DNA of 64,000 nt, taken from positions 1 through 64,000 of the forward strand of contig DATGFS010000023.1 of the NCBI GenBank assembly GCA_035308905.1. The letters are read 5' to 3'. The DNA comes from a bacterium (lineage in GTDB: Bacteria > Sysuimicrobiota > Sysuimicrobiia > Sysuimicrobiales > Segetimicrobiaceae). Under the pieces are notes generated by a model that made no database searches, was not told the origin of the DNA, and saw only the letters and a program-made list of their open reading frames with translations. The number at the start of each line of letters is the position of its first letter. Position 1 is the stretch's first letter. This document shows positions 40,169-48,168 of the stretch, piece by piece. The position numbers were made by a program, and so were the translations under genes.

Positions 40169-40202
40169 CCGCAAATTCCCGTTGATTTCAGGCCTCCCGC
40201 GA

Positions 40203-40553
40203 CTACATTCCCTTGACCAGGCCGATCATATGCCCCTCGGGGTCCGCGAACATCGCGATGCTTGGGCCGTTCGGTATGTCCATCGGGTCCGAGATCTTGC
40301 GGCCGCCGAGGCTCTCGACTTTCTTCAGCGCCGCGTTGAGGTCGTCGACGGCGATGTAGAACGTGACGTGTCCCGGGCTGCCGCCCATGGCCGCGCCGAT
40401 TCCCCCGTTGATCCCGGTCGAGCCGCCCGGCTTCACCATCGCGTACTCCGGCATCATCGACTCGATCGCCCAACCGAACGCGTTCTTGTAAAAGTTCTGC
40501 AGCGCCTTCGCATCCTTGCCCACCACTTCGAAGTGCACGACCGGGTTTGGCAT
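40203..40553 (-). CDS. VOC family protein (glyoxalase-like)
   Basis: A 116-residue vicinal oxygen chelate protein: VVHFEVVGKDAKALQNFYKN at the start, GHVTFYIAVDDLNAALKKVE in the middle and IAMFADPEGHMIGLVKG at the end, with the usual His/Glu metal-ligand positions. Members include glyoxalase I, dioxygenases and antibiotic-binding proteins; no specific role can be assigned. It is closely similar to the next VOC protein (40670-41113), suggesting a duplication. It lies upstream of glnA but is separated from it by a promoter and terminator. Confidence 0.88.
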   Translation of the reverse strand: MPNPVVHFEVVGKDAKALQNFYKNAFGWAIESMMPEYAMVKPGGSTGINGGIGAAMGGSPGHVTFYIAVDDLNAALKKVESLGGRKISDPMDIPNGPSIAMFADPEGHMIGLVKGM

Positions 40554-40578
40554 ACCCGCTACCTCTCTTCCGTCTGCT

Positions 40579-40647
40579 CTATCCGATCAGTCTCGGCTTG
40601 CCGAGCAGCGCGCGCAGCGTCGCAATCTTGCCGATGTGATTGTTCAC
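40579..40647 (-). pseudogene. Possible gene remnant (22 codons)
   Basis: A short frame from GTG 40647 reads VNNHIGKIATLRALLGKPRL and ends in TAG at 40579. The sequence looks like the C-terminal helix of a DinB-type protein and not like random frame sequence. It lies between two VOC genes. It may be a decayed gene end or a tiny protein. Confidence 0.3.
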
Positions 40648-40669
40648 GAGAGGGCTCCGTCGGGCGTCC

Positions 40670-41113
40670 TCATTTGATGATGCCGATCCGGTTGCCCTCC
40701 GGGTCGGTGAACACGGCGAAGGTCACCATGTCCGGAATGTGCGTCGGCGGGACCGCCGTGCTGCCGCCCATCTCGGCGACTCTCCTCAGGACGGCGTCGA
40801 GGTTCGGGACGCGTACGTAGAACGTGACGCCCGGAATTCCCTGCGCCGGCCCGATCCCGCCGTTGATGCCGTTGCCGCCGGCCGTGACCAGTCCGTACCC
40901 CATCGGATTGTCCGCGTTGATCTTCCACCCGAACAGCTCCGCGTAGAAGCCGTGGAGCGCCTTTGGGTCGCGCGCGTTGATCTCCCAGTGCACGACGGGA
41001 TGGCCGGCACCCCGGCGCGCCGACGCCCTCCGCGCGCCGCCGCGGGGGCGCGCGCCTGTCCCTCGCTTCGCGGTCTTCCTTGCGGGTCGCGATCGACGTT
41101 GCGCCATGTTCAT
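40670..41113 (-). CDS. VOC family protein with basic N-terminal extension
   Basis: A 147-residue protein. Residues from about 38 form a VOC domain: HPVVHWEINARDPKALHGFY, GIPGVTFYVRVPNLDAVLRR and FAVFTDPEGNRIGIIK. The first 37 residues are Arg/Ala/Gly-rich and very basic, suggesting nucleic acid or membrane contact, or an intrinsically disordered tail. The ATG at 41113 follows AAGGAG by four bases; the ATG at 41107 is an alternative. It is probably a paralogue of the neighbouring VOC protein. Confidence 0.82.
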   Translation of the reverse strand: MNMAQRRSRPARKTAKRGTGARPRGGARRASARRGAGHPVVHWEINARDPKALHGFYAELFGWKINADNPMGYGLVTAGGNGINGGIGPAQGIPGVTFYVRVPNLDAVLRRVAEMGGSTAVPPTHIPDMVTFAVFTDPEGNRIGIIK

Positions 41114-41202
41114 CACTCTCCTTGGCGGGCGATTTGGGAGCATCTCTTGATCGGGGAGGTACCGTGTCCAGCATCGCGGGTGTATGTCACGGTTCTGTTA
41201 TC

Positions 41203-41661
41203 TTAGCCCGCCCATGGGTCCGGGCCGGGATCGCCGCCGGCCGCCGCGGCGGCGAGGCGCGACAAGTAGTGATCCCATACTTCGGCGTGCCCTTCGCGGG
41301 CGGTCTCGGGCAGCATCGCGTGGGCGATCCGCAGCACGGTGCCGCTTCCGTCGGGCGCCAGATCGAACTGGACGATCGTGGATCCCGGCGGCATCGCCGG
41401 GCTGTCGATCCATCCCCATGTGCAGACCACGCGGCGGTGGGGCAGCACTTCGACGTACTCGCCGCTCACGATGTGGCCGGGGTTGATGACGGTCCGATGC
41501 GCGCCCCCGAGCCGCGGGTCGCTTTCGGCGTGGGTTCCGGCCCAGCGGATCCGCTTGGCCGCGTCGGTGAGGAACTCGAACACGGTGTCCGGCGCCGCGG
41601 CGATCCGCACTTCCCGCCGGACGACTTCCGGACCGTGCGGCGTCGCGGCGGGCATGGGCAT
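41203..41661 (-). CDS. SRPBCC/AHSA1 family protein
   Basis: A 152-residue START-like ligand-binding protein of the activator of Hsp90 ATPase homologue 1-like group. Features are REVRIAAAPDTVFEFLTDAA near the start, VVCTWGWIDSPAMPPGSTIV in the middle and MLPETAREGHAEVWDHYLSR at the end. Such proteins bind hydrophobic ligands, but no function is known. It starts 10 bases after the ANTAR regulator gene on the same strand and may be the last gene of that operon. Confidence 0.88.
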   Translation of the reverse strand: MPMPAATPHGPEVVRREVRIAAAPDTVFEFLTDAAKRIRWAGTHAESDPRLGGAHRTVINPGHIVSGEYVEVLPHRRVVCTWGWIDSPAMPPGSTIVQFDLAPDGSGTVLRIAHAMLPETAREGHAEVWDHYLSRLAAAAAGGDPGPDPWAG

Positions 41662-41671
41662 GGCGGACGGT

Positions 41672-43438
41672 TCAGCGCCTGCGGCGGGTGGTGCGGCGTC
41701 CGGAGGCGCGCGCGCGCGCCGGCGCCCGGCGCTTGGGCGCGGCCTTCCGCGCCGCCGATGCGGGGCGCTTCGCCGCCCGCTTCCGAGACGGTTTCGCCGT
41801 CTTCGGACGCCGGGAGGCTCGCGCGGGACGTTTCGCCGGGGGCGGGGCCGGCGGCGTGCCGCCCACCGGTACGAGCTCGAATCGCGTCGTCGGCGCCGGC
41901 ACCCCGGCCCCCTTGACCGTGCCAGGCAGAATCCGGAAGACCGGGCACAGCACGGCGTCGATCCGGCCGCCGCCGGGGGCGAACAGCGCCGGGATCTGGA
42001 GCGTGCGCAGTCCGACAAGGGTCATCGGTCCCGTCGGCGGCGCCGACAGCCAGCGCCGCACCATGTCGTAGGCCGGCGTGCCGGGGACCGCCACGGCGGT
42101 GATCCGCAGGCGGCCCGGGGCGTCTCCGAAGGCGAACAGGAACGGACGGCCCTCGACGAACTGGCTGCGCCCGCCGTAGAAGCGTCCCGTCATATACACG
42201 TACGCGGTGTCCTGCGCGGGCGCGTGCCGGAACGTGAGCGCGGCGCCGGCGATCGCGAGCCGCGTCGGCGACTGGAAGTCCGAGAACGGCATCGGGTGGA
42301 CCGTCTCGACCCGGGTCCACTCCTCGCCGCCCGGCGCGTCGAGCGCGATCGGCGGGAATACGAGGCCGCGCTCCGTCGCCACGCTGCGCACCGGATGGAT
42401 CTCGATGAGGTGCGGGAGCTCCGGATGGTCGGCCGACGCGTGGTCGGGCAGCAGCCGGAGAAATCCGCTGACCGTAACGCGCTGCTGGGTCGTGATGATC
42501 TCGTCGAGCAGCTGCGCGTAGGTGCTGTGGGCCGTCCCGCCGGCGTCGAGCGCGCCCGGCCGGATGGCGTTCTGGATCACCGCCGCGACGATGCCCTCGC
42601 GCTCGGCCGGTGAGGGGGCCAGCCCGAACGCCATGCCGAGCCCGTAGGCGCCCTCGGCCGTCCGGTTGGTGACGTAGCCCTCGACCGTGACCTCCGCGCC
42701 CGGACCGAGGCGCAGGTAGCCCATCGGCTCCAGGCCGGAGGCCATGATGTCCGTCTCCGCCGAGCCCCCGGGGACGATCCGGATCCCGGACAGCACGCGC
42801 AGCAGGTCCGCGGGCGTGCGGATGACGATGCGGGTGGCGGACTGCGACGGCACCGTTCGCCGGAGCTCGTCCGACACGAGGATCGCGCGGGCGATCTCGC
42901 GCATCGGCGTCCGGGTGTTGCGGCTCTGGCGCTGAATGCGCAGAAAGGCCTCCTGCTCGTCGACGCCCTCGCGCGACATCAGGATCCCCTTGGCGCGTTC
43001 GACGAGCTTGCGGGTCTCGAGCGTGTCCTTGAGGTTGCCGACTTCCTGCTGCAGCGTGCGCAGCTCGGCGAACCGGGCCATCGCGATCTCGATCGCCGGC
43101 ACGAGCTCGGCCTCGCGCACCGGCTTGACGAGGTACGCCAGCACGCCGGCCTCCTGCGCCCGCTGCACCAGATCCCGCTCGCTCCACGCCGTCAGCAGGA
43201 TGATCGGCTTCGGCGCCCGCGACATGATCGTGGCCGCCGCGGAGATGCCGTCGAGTCCCGGCATCTTAATGTCCATGAAGATCAGGTCGGGCGACGTCTT
43301 GTGCGCCAGGGCGACGGCTTCTTCGCCGTCCGGCGCCTCCCCGACGACCTTGTACCCGTGCTCCTCCAGCATGGCTTTGAGGCCCATGCGGATGACGGGC
43401 TCGTCGTCGGCGATCAGGATCTTCAGCGCGTCCGGCAT
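41672..43438 (-). CDS. REC-ANTAR response regulator with long C-terminal extension and basic tail
   Basis: A 588-residue protein. Residues 1-120 are a receiver domain (KILIADDEPVIRMGLKAMLE, phospho-Asp in DLIFMDIKMPGLDGIS). Residues about 125-190 are an ANTAR RNA-binding domain (RKLVERAKGILMSREGVDEQ and EAFLRIQRQSRNTRTPMREI). Normal ANTAR regulators end there; this one continues with about 330 unrecognised beta-rich residues containing OB-like strands (VTVEGYVTNRTAEG, VTVSGFLRLLPD, LIEIHPVRSV, MTLVGLRTLQIP). It ends in a Lys/Arg/Ala/Pro-rich tail of about 53 residues. Its ATG overlaps the kinase stop (TGATG), so the two are coupled. It likely acts as a phosphorylation-controlled antiterminator. 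Confidence 0.9.
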   Translation of the reverse strand: MPDALKILIADDEPVIRMGLKAMLEEHGYKVVGEAPDGEEAVALAHKTSPDLIFMDIKMPGLDGISAAATIMSRAPKPIILLTAWSERDLVQRAQEAGVLAYLVKPVREAELVPAIEIAMARFAELRTLQQEVGNLKDTLETRKLVERAKGILMSREGVDEQEAFLRIQRQSRNTRTPMREIARAILVSDELRRTVPSQSATRIVIRTPADLLRVLSGIRIVPGGSAETDIMASGLEPMGYLRLGPGAEVTVEGYVTNRTAEGAYGLGMAFGLAPSPAEREGIVAAVIQNAIRPGALDAGGTAHSTYAQLLDEIITTQQRVTVSGFLRLLPDHASADHPELPHLIEIHPVRSVATERGLVFPPIALDAPGGEEWTRVETVHPMPFSDFQSPTRLAIAGAALTFRHAPAQDTAYVYMTGRFYGGRSQFVEGRPFLFAFGDAPGRLRITAVAVPGTPAYDMVRRWLSAPPTGPMTLVGLRTLQIPALFAPGGGRIDAVLCPVFRILPGTVKGAGVPAPTTRFELVPVGGTPPAPPPAKRPARASRRPKTAKPSRKRAAKRPASAARKAAPKRRAPARARASGRRTTRRRR

Positions 43439-45090
43439 CAGGCCGCCGCCGGACGGGGCATCGTGATGACGACGCGCGCGCCGCCGGCGTTCGTAAACCA
43501 GATGCGGCCCTTCAGGTCGTCCTGGACGAGGGTGCGCACGATTTCGAGCCCGAGGTCGCTCGACCGCTCCAGCGCGAACCCGTCGGGCAGCCCGACCCCG
43601 TCGTCGCGAACCTCGACGCGCAGCGCTTCCGGCCCGAGCATCAGCACGATGACGACCTGGCCCTGCGCGCGGCCGGGGAACGCGTGCTCCATCGCGTTTT
43701 GCAGGAGCTCGTTCACGACCAGCGCCAGCGACGTGGCCTGCTGGGTCGGCAGATGCACGTCGTCGCCGCTCACGCGCGCGTCGAGCGCGAAGCCGGGCGG
43801 CGCCATCGTCTGCGTCACCGTGTGCACGACGCGGTCGAGCATCTCGCGGACGCTCACCGTGCCGAGGCCCTCCGCGGCCAGGATCTCGTGCACCGCGGCG
43901 ATGCTGAGGATGCGGTTGATCGTCTCGGTAAGGACCTCGCGGCCGGACACCTCGCGGCCGTCCCGCATCTGCAGGCGCAGCAGCATCGCGATCATCTGGA
44001 GGTTGTTCTTGACGCGGTGATGCATCTCGCGGACCATCGCCGACTTGACCACGAGGCCCGCGTTCTCGATCGCGAGCGCGGTCTGGTTGGCCAGCGTCTG
44101 CAGCATCGTCGTCTCGGGCGGCGTGAACGCGTGCGGCCGGCCGAGATAGACGGTCACGACCCCGAGCGTCCGATCGCGCACGCGCAGGGGGACGGCGAGC
44201 GCCGAGCGCGCCGGCCCGCGGCCGAGCATCTCCTCGGCGAGAAAGCGCGGATCCGCCCCGGCGTCCTCGCTGCTCACCGCCTCGCCCGAGGCGGCGGCGT
44301 GCCCGGGCAGGCCCGCCCCGAGCCGGAGCGCCATCCGCGGCCGCGCGGCGGCGTTGGGATCCGCCGGGTGGGCGGCGGCGAGCACCAGCTCGTCCGCGTC
44401 CGTCAGCATGAGCGTGCAGAGCGACGCGTCGAACACGCGCGAGGCCATCTCGACGAGGAGGCGGAAGATCTGCTCCAGGTAGAGCGGCGACGTGAGCGTC
44501 TCGCTGACCTCCGCGAGCGTGCGCAGCTCGAGGATCTGCCGGCGCATGCTGTCGTAGAGCCGGGCCTTTTCGAGGGCGCCGCCGGCGAGGTCGGCGATGA
44601 TGCTCAGCAGCTCCACCTCGTCGTCGGCCCAGGCGTGCACCCCGGTGGTCTGGACGTTGACCGCGCCGAGGACGCGGCCCGCCACCGTCAACGGCACCGC
44701 GAGCAGCGACTGGAACAGCGTTTCGTGGGTTTCCGGCAGGTACTTGAACCGCGGATCCGCGGTCGCGTTGCTCGACGCGACCGCCTCGCCGTGCTCGGCG
44801 GCCCAGCCCGTCAGGCCCTCGCCGAAACGGAGGCGCGCGCGGCCGACGGCTTCGGCGGCGAGCCCCGTCGTCGCCTTGAGGACGAGGTATTCGCGCGAGG
44901 CGTCGAGCAGGTAGATCGAGCAGCTGTCGACGCGCATCACTTCCGCCGTCGTGCGGGTAATGAGCGTGAGCGTCGTGTCGAGATCGAGCGCGGCGCCGAT
45001 CGCGCGGCTGATCTTCCGCAGCGCCGACAGCTCCTCGGCCTTGCGCGCGAGGGCGTCGGCGGGCGTCCGGTCCACGCGCTGCGCGGTCAT
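43438..45090 (-). CDS. GAF-GAF sensor histidine kinase, HisKA_2 family
   Basis: A 550-residue soluble kinase without membrane segments. Two GAF domains (about residues 30-170 and 205-345) precede the HisKA_2 box MVREMHHRVKNNLQMIAMLL with the phospho-His. A GHKL ATPase follows (VVNELLQNAMEHAFPG, VRDDGVGLPDGF, SSDLGLEIVRTLV). HisKA_2 kinases typically pair with ANTAR regulators, as in EutW-EutV, and its partner is the next gene. The GAF domains imply sensing of a cytosolic small molecule. Its ATG overlaps the hppA stop by four bases. Confidence 0.93.
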   Translation of the reverse strand: MTAQRVDRTPADALARKAEELSALRKISRAIGAALDLDTTLTLITRTTAEVMRVDSCSIYLLDASREYLVLKATTGLAAEAVGRARLRFGEGLTGWAAEHGEAVASSNATADPRFKYLPETHETLFQSLLAVPLTVAGRVLGAVNVQTTGVHAWADDEVELLSIIADLAGGALEKARLYDSMRRQILELRTLAEVSETLTSPLYLEQIFRLLVEMASRVFDASLCTLMLTDADELVLAAAHPADPNAAARPRMALRLGAGLPGHAAASGEAVSSEDAGADPRFLAEEMLGRGPARSALAVPLRVRDRTLGVVTVYLGRPHAFTPPETTMLQTLANQTALAIENAGLVVKSAMVREMHHRVKNNLQMIAMLLRLQMRDGREVSGREVLTETINRILSIAAVHEILAAEGLGTVSVREMLDRVVHTVTQTMAPPGFALDARVSGDDVHLPTQQATSLALVVNELLQNAMEHAFPGRAQGQVVIVLMLGPEALRVEVRDDGVGLPDGFALERSSDLGLEIVRTLVQDDLKGRIWFTNAGGARVVITMPRPAAA

Positions 45091-47426
45091 CCCGGCTCCG
45101 CAACGCCCCGCGCCGCCGCGGCCATGTCTTCGGGGCTGACCGAGCTGCGGCGGTTCATCGCCACCGCCCACGCCATCAGCGCGAGGGTCAGGGCGACCAC
45201 GAGCGCGCGCACCCCCCAGCCGATCGGCAGGATCGCGACCGGCGCGATGAGGATGCTCACGAGGTTCATGACCTTGATGAGCGGGTTGAGGGCCGGGCCG
45301 GCGGTATCTTTCAGCGGATCGCCGACCGTGTCCCCGATGACGCCGGCTTTGTGGTACTCCGTGCCCTTGCCGCCGAGGAAGCCGTCCTCGATCTTCTTCT
45401 TCGCGTTGTCCCACGCGCCGCCGGTGTTGGCCATGAAGACGGCCATGAGCTGGCCGGTGAGGATCGCGCCGGCGAGGAACGCCCCGAGCGGCGCCGCGCC
45501 GAGCCCGATCCCGACCATGACCGGGGCGGAGATCGCGACGACCGCGGGGGCCAGCAGCTCCCGCTGCGCCGCGCGCGTGACGATGTCGACGCAGCGCTGG
45601 TAGTCCGGCCGGGCGGTGCCCTGCATGATGCCCGGGATCGTCCGGAACTGCCGGCGGACCTCTTCCACGACGTCGAACGCGGACCGGCCGACGGCGCGGA
45701 TCAGGAACGCGGAGACGAGCATCGGGACGGCACCGCCGATCAGCATGCCGATGAAGACGAGCGGCAGGTTGACCTGGATGCCCACGCGCTCGAGGGCGGT
45801 CGTGGCCGCCTCCCCCGCCTGCGACAGCGTCGTGCCGAACGACGCGGCCGCGGGCAGCAGATGCGCCTGGTCCACGAACGACCGGAACAGCGCCGTCGCG
45901 GCGATCACCGCGGTCGCGATCGCGAAGCCCTTCGTGAGGGCCTTCGTCGTGTTGCCGGCCTGGTCGAGGTGCGCGATGATGCGGCCGGGCTCCTCGCCGC
46001 CCACGCCGGACATCTCGAAGATGCCGTTCGCGTTGTCGACGATCGGCCCGAACGTGTCCATCGCCAGGATGTACCCGGTGACGGTGAGGAGGCCGAGCCC
46101 GGACAGCGCGATGCCGTAGCCGGCGAGGGCGACGTCGCCCTGAAAGATCGTGAACGAGGCGAGGATCGTCGCCGCGATCGCAAGGATCGCCCACACGGAG
46201 GACTCGAGGCCGAAGCCGAGCCCCGAGAGGATGAGCGTCGCCGGCCCGGTCTTCGTGGCGTACGCCATCTCGCCGACCGGCCGGTGGTTGGCGCTCGTGT
46301 ATTGGTCGGTGAGCCACCTGATGACGCCCGCGAGCACGAGGCCGGTGAGCGTCGCGAACGTGAACCGCCAGTCCGGCGCGCCCGTGCGCGGGTCCGTGAG
46401 GTACAGGGCGTTGACCGCGGCGAAGCCGGCGACCGCGGCCGCGCTGGCGACCCAGAAGCCGCGGGCGATCGGGCGCATCGGGTCGCGTTCCTCCTCGCGC
46501 GCCCGCACGGCCCAGGTGCCGATGATCGACGCGAAGACGCCGATCGCCTGGACCAGCAGCGGAAAGAGGATCAGCTTGAGCGCGAAGCCGCCCGCGGCGG
46601 CGCCGTACGTCGCGCGGAAGCGCGCGTCGAGCAGCGTGCCGGCGGCAAGGATGATCGCGGCGACGAGCGTGACCTCGTACGATTCGAAGACGTCGGCCGC
46701 CATCCCGGCGCAGTCGCCGACGTTGTCGCCCACGTTGTCCGCGATCGTCGCGGGGTTGCGGGGGTCGTCTTCCGGAATGCCGGCCTCGACCTTGCCGACG
46801 AGGTCGGCGCCGACGTCGGCCGCCTTCGTGTAGATCCCGCCGCCGATCCGCATGAACGACGCGACGAGCGACCCGCCGAATCCGAATCCGATGAGCACGC
46901 GCGTGGCGTCGCCGCGGAAGATGACGAAGATGATCGTGGCACCGAGGAGGCCGAGTCCGACGGTGAACATGCCGGAGACGGTGCCGGCCTGGAACGCCGT
47001 CTCGAGCGCCTCGCGGAAGCCGCGTGTCGCGGCATAGGCGGTCCGCACGTTGCCGCGGACGGCGAGCTGCATGCCGACGGAGCCCGCGCCGTAGCTCGCG
47101 AGGCAGCCCATCAGGAAGGCGAGGGCGATGCCGACCGACAGGGCGGGATTCGTGTAGATCGGCCGGTACAGGACGTAGAGGGCGATCGTGATCAGGACGA
47201 TGAACAGCGCCATCGTCCGGAACTGCCGGGTGAGATAGGCGCGGGCGCCCTCCTGAATCGCCGCGGCGACGTTCTGCATCGACGCCGGTCCGGCGCTGCG
47301 GCGGAGGACCCGTGCGCTGAGCCACCATCCATAAAGGAGGGCGGCGGCCGCGGCGGCAAGGACCAGCCACAGCAGCAGCGACTCCAAGCCGCCGAAGGAC
47401 GGCAGGGTGATGGCGGATTCGCTCAT
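45087..47426 (-). CDS. hppA: Membrane-bound proton-pumping pyrophosphatase
   Basis: A 779-residue integral membrane pump that couples PPi hydrolysis to ion export. Signatures: GGGIYTKAADVGADLVGKVE, the DNVGDNVGDCAGMAADVFES motif, and the C-terminal KAGVIGDTVGDPLKDTAGPA. In AGNTTKALTKGFAIA the Lys after GNTT marks the K+-independent class, which is normally H+-specific. It has its own promoter and is translationally coupled to the downstream kinase and ANTAR genes, an unusual partnership. About 15-16 helices are expected. Confidence 0.96.
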   Translation of the reverse strand: MSESAITLPSFGGLESLLLWLVLAAAAAALLYGWWLSARVLRRSAGPASMQNVAAAIQEGARAYLTRQFRTMALFIVLITIALYVLYRPIYTNPALSVGIALAFLMGCLASYGAGSVGMQLAVRGNVRTAYAATRGFREALETAFQAGTVSGMFTVGLGLLGATIIFVIFRGDATRVLIGFGFGGSLVASFMRIGGGIYTKAADVGADLVGKVEAGIPEDDPRNPATIADNVGDNVGDCAGMAADVFESYEVTLVAAIILAAGTLLDARFRATYGAAAGGFALKLILFPLLVQAIGVFASIIGTWAVRAREEERDPMRPIARGFWVASAAAVAGFAAVNALYLTDPRTGAPDWRFTFATLTGLVLAGVIRWLTDQYTSANHRPVGEMAYATKTGPATLILSGLGFGLESSVWAILAIAATILASFTIFQGDVALAGYGIALSGLGLLTVTGYILAMDTFGPIVDNANGIFEMSGVGGEEPGRIIAHLDQAGNTTKALTKGFAIATAVIAATALFRSFVDQAHLLPAAASFGTTLSQAGEAATTALERVGIQVNLPLVFIGMLIGGAVPMLVSAFLIRAVGRSAFDVVEEVRRQFRTIPGIMQGTARPDYQRCVDIVTRAAQRELLAPAVVAISAPVMVGIGLGAAPLGAFLAGAILTGQLMAVFMANTGGAWDNAKKKIEDGFLGGKGTEYHKAGVIGDTVGDPLKDTAGPALNPLIKVMNLVSILIAPVAILPIGWGVRALVVALTLALMAWAVAMNRRSSVSPEDMAAAARGVAEPG

Positions 47427-47463
47427 TCAGGCCTCCCGGACGTGGGCGTGCGCGGCGTCATTC

Positions 47464-47493
47464 ATAATAGCAGGTTGCATCGCGGCCCATCAA
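47464..47493 (-). promoter_or_regulatory. Promoter of the hppA operon
   Basis: On the minus strand, TTGATG (47493-47488) and TATTAT (47469-47464) are spaced by 18 bp. The predicted start is near 47457, 30 bases before the hppA ATG. Confidence 0.65.
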
Positions 47494-47496
47494 GCA

Positions 47497-47521
47497 ATTT
47501 TCGACAAAAATCGTCGAAAAT
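47497..47521. promoter_or_regulatory. AT-rich palindrome abutting the hppA -35 box
   Basis: ATTTTCGAC (47497-47505) and GTCGAAAAT (47513-47521) form a perfect 9-bp inverted repeat around seven bases. It stands directly upstream of the -35 element, in strikingly AT-rich surroundings for this genome. It looks like an activator operator or UP-like element and not a terminator. Confidence 0.5.
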
Positions 47522-47581
47522 ACGCGATTTTGCGCGGTTCCTCGATATAGAAGCGCGGTTTTGAGGCCAGACGAGGTTCGC

Positions 47582-48100
47582 TTATGGCTTGGGAGGGTCG
47601 CTCGGCGTGAAGCGGACCTGCGCGCGCCCGTCGAGGCCGTGCGCTTTGAAAAACCCCTGGTTCACTTCGAGCGCGTAGCGATACGACTTGGTCGGCGCCC
47701 AGAGGTCGCCGGGCGGCGGGTCGGCGGGGTTCGGCGCCACGCGCATGTCGAAGAGGCCGACGACCTGCCAGCGATTGTCGAGGAACGCGATCGAGAGCGG
47801 GATCAGCGTGTTCTTCATCCAGAACGGCTCGCGGGTGAGGTCCGCGAAGACGAACAGCATGCCGGCATCCGGGTCGAGCGCGCGCCGGCACATCAGGCCG
47901 ACCTCGCGTGCCTGCTCGGTGTCCGCGATCTCGACGCGGACGTCGACCGTGCTGCCGTGCTCGCTGAAGGCGACGACGCCGTGCCGGTACCGGAACGCGG
48001 GCACCGCGCAGTCGTCCGCCCCGGCCGGCGCCGGCGGGATCAGGCCCGCGGCCGCGAGCGCGGCGGCGGCGATCGCGGTCAGGACGCGCCGCAGTCTCAT
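47582..48100 (-). CDS. Secreted DUF192 protein
   Basis: A 172-residue protein with a Sec signal peptide (VLTAIAAAALAAAGLIPPAP) and one DUF192 domain: EQAREVGLMCRRALDPDAGM, LFVFADLTREPFWMKNTLIP, then LSIAFLDNRW. The family is extracytoplasmic and of unknown function. It starts 68 bases after the secreted hydrolase gene on the same strand and may be cotranscribed with it. Confidence 0.9.
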   Translation of the reverse strand: MRLRRVLTAIAAAALAAAGLIPPAPAGADDCAVPAFRYRHGVVAFSEHGSTVDVRVEIADTEQAREVGLMCRRALDPDAGMLFVFADLTREPFWMKNTLIPLSIAFLDNRWQVVGLFDMRVAPNPADPPPGDLWAPTKSYRYALEVNQGFFKAHGLDGRAQVRFTPSDPPKP

Positions 48101-48168
48101 GCTGCCAACAACGCCCCCGCGACGGCGAAAGTTCCGGCGGGCCGGCCCGGAAAGTCGCGCGGGGGCGG

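Noticed and set aside
31742-47370. Very long open frames in shadow strands, for example opposite mfd and across hppA and the kinase.
   Set aside because: They follow from extreme GC content; their translations are Arg/Ala/Pro-rich without domain patterns, and they overlap well-supported genes.
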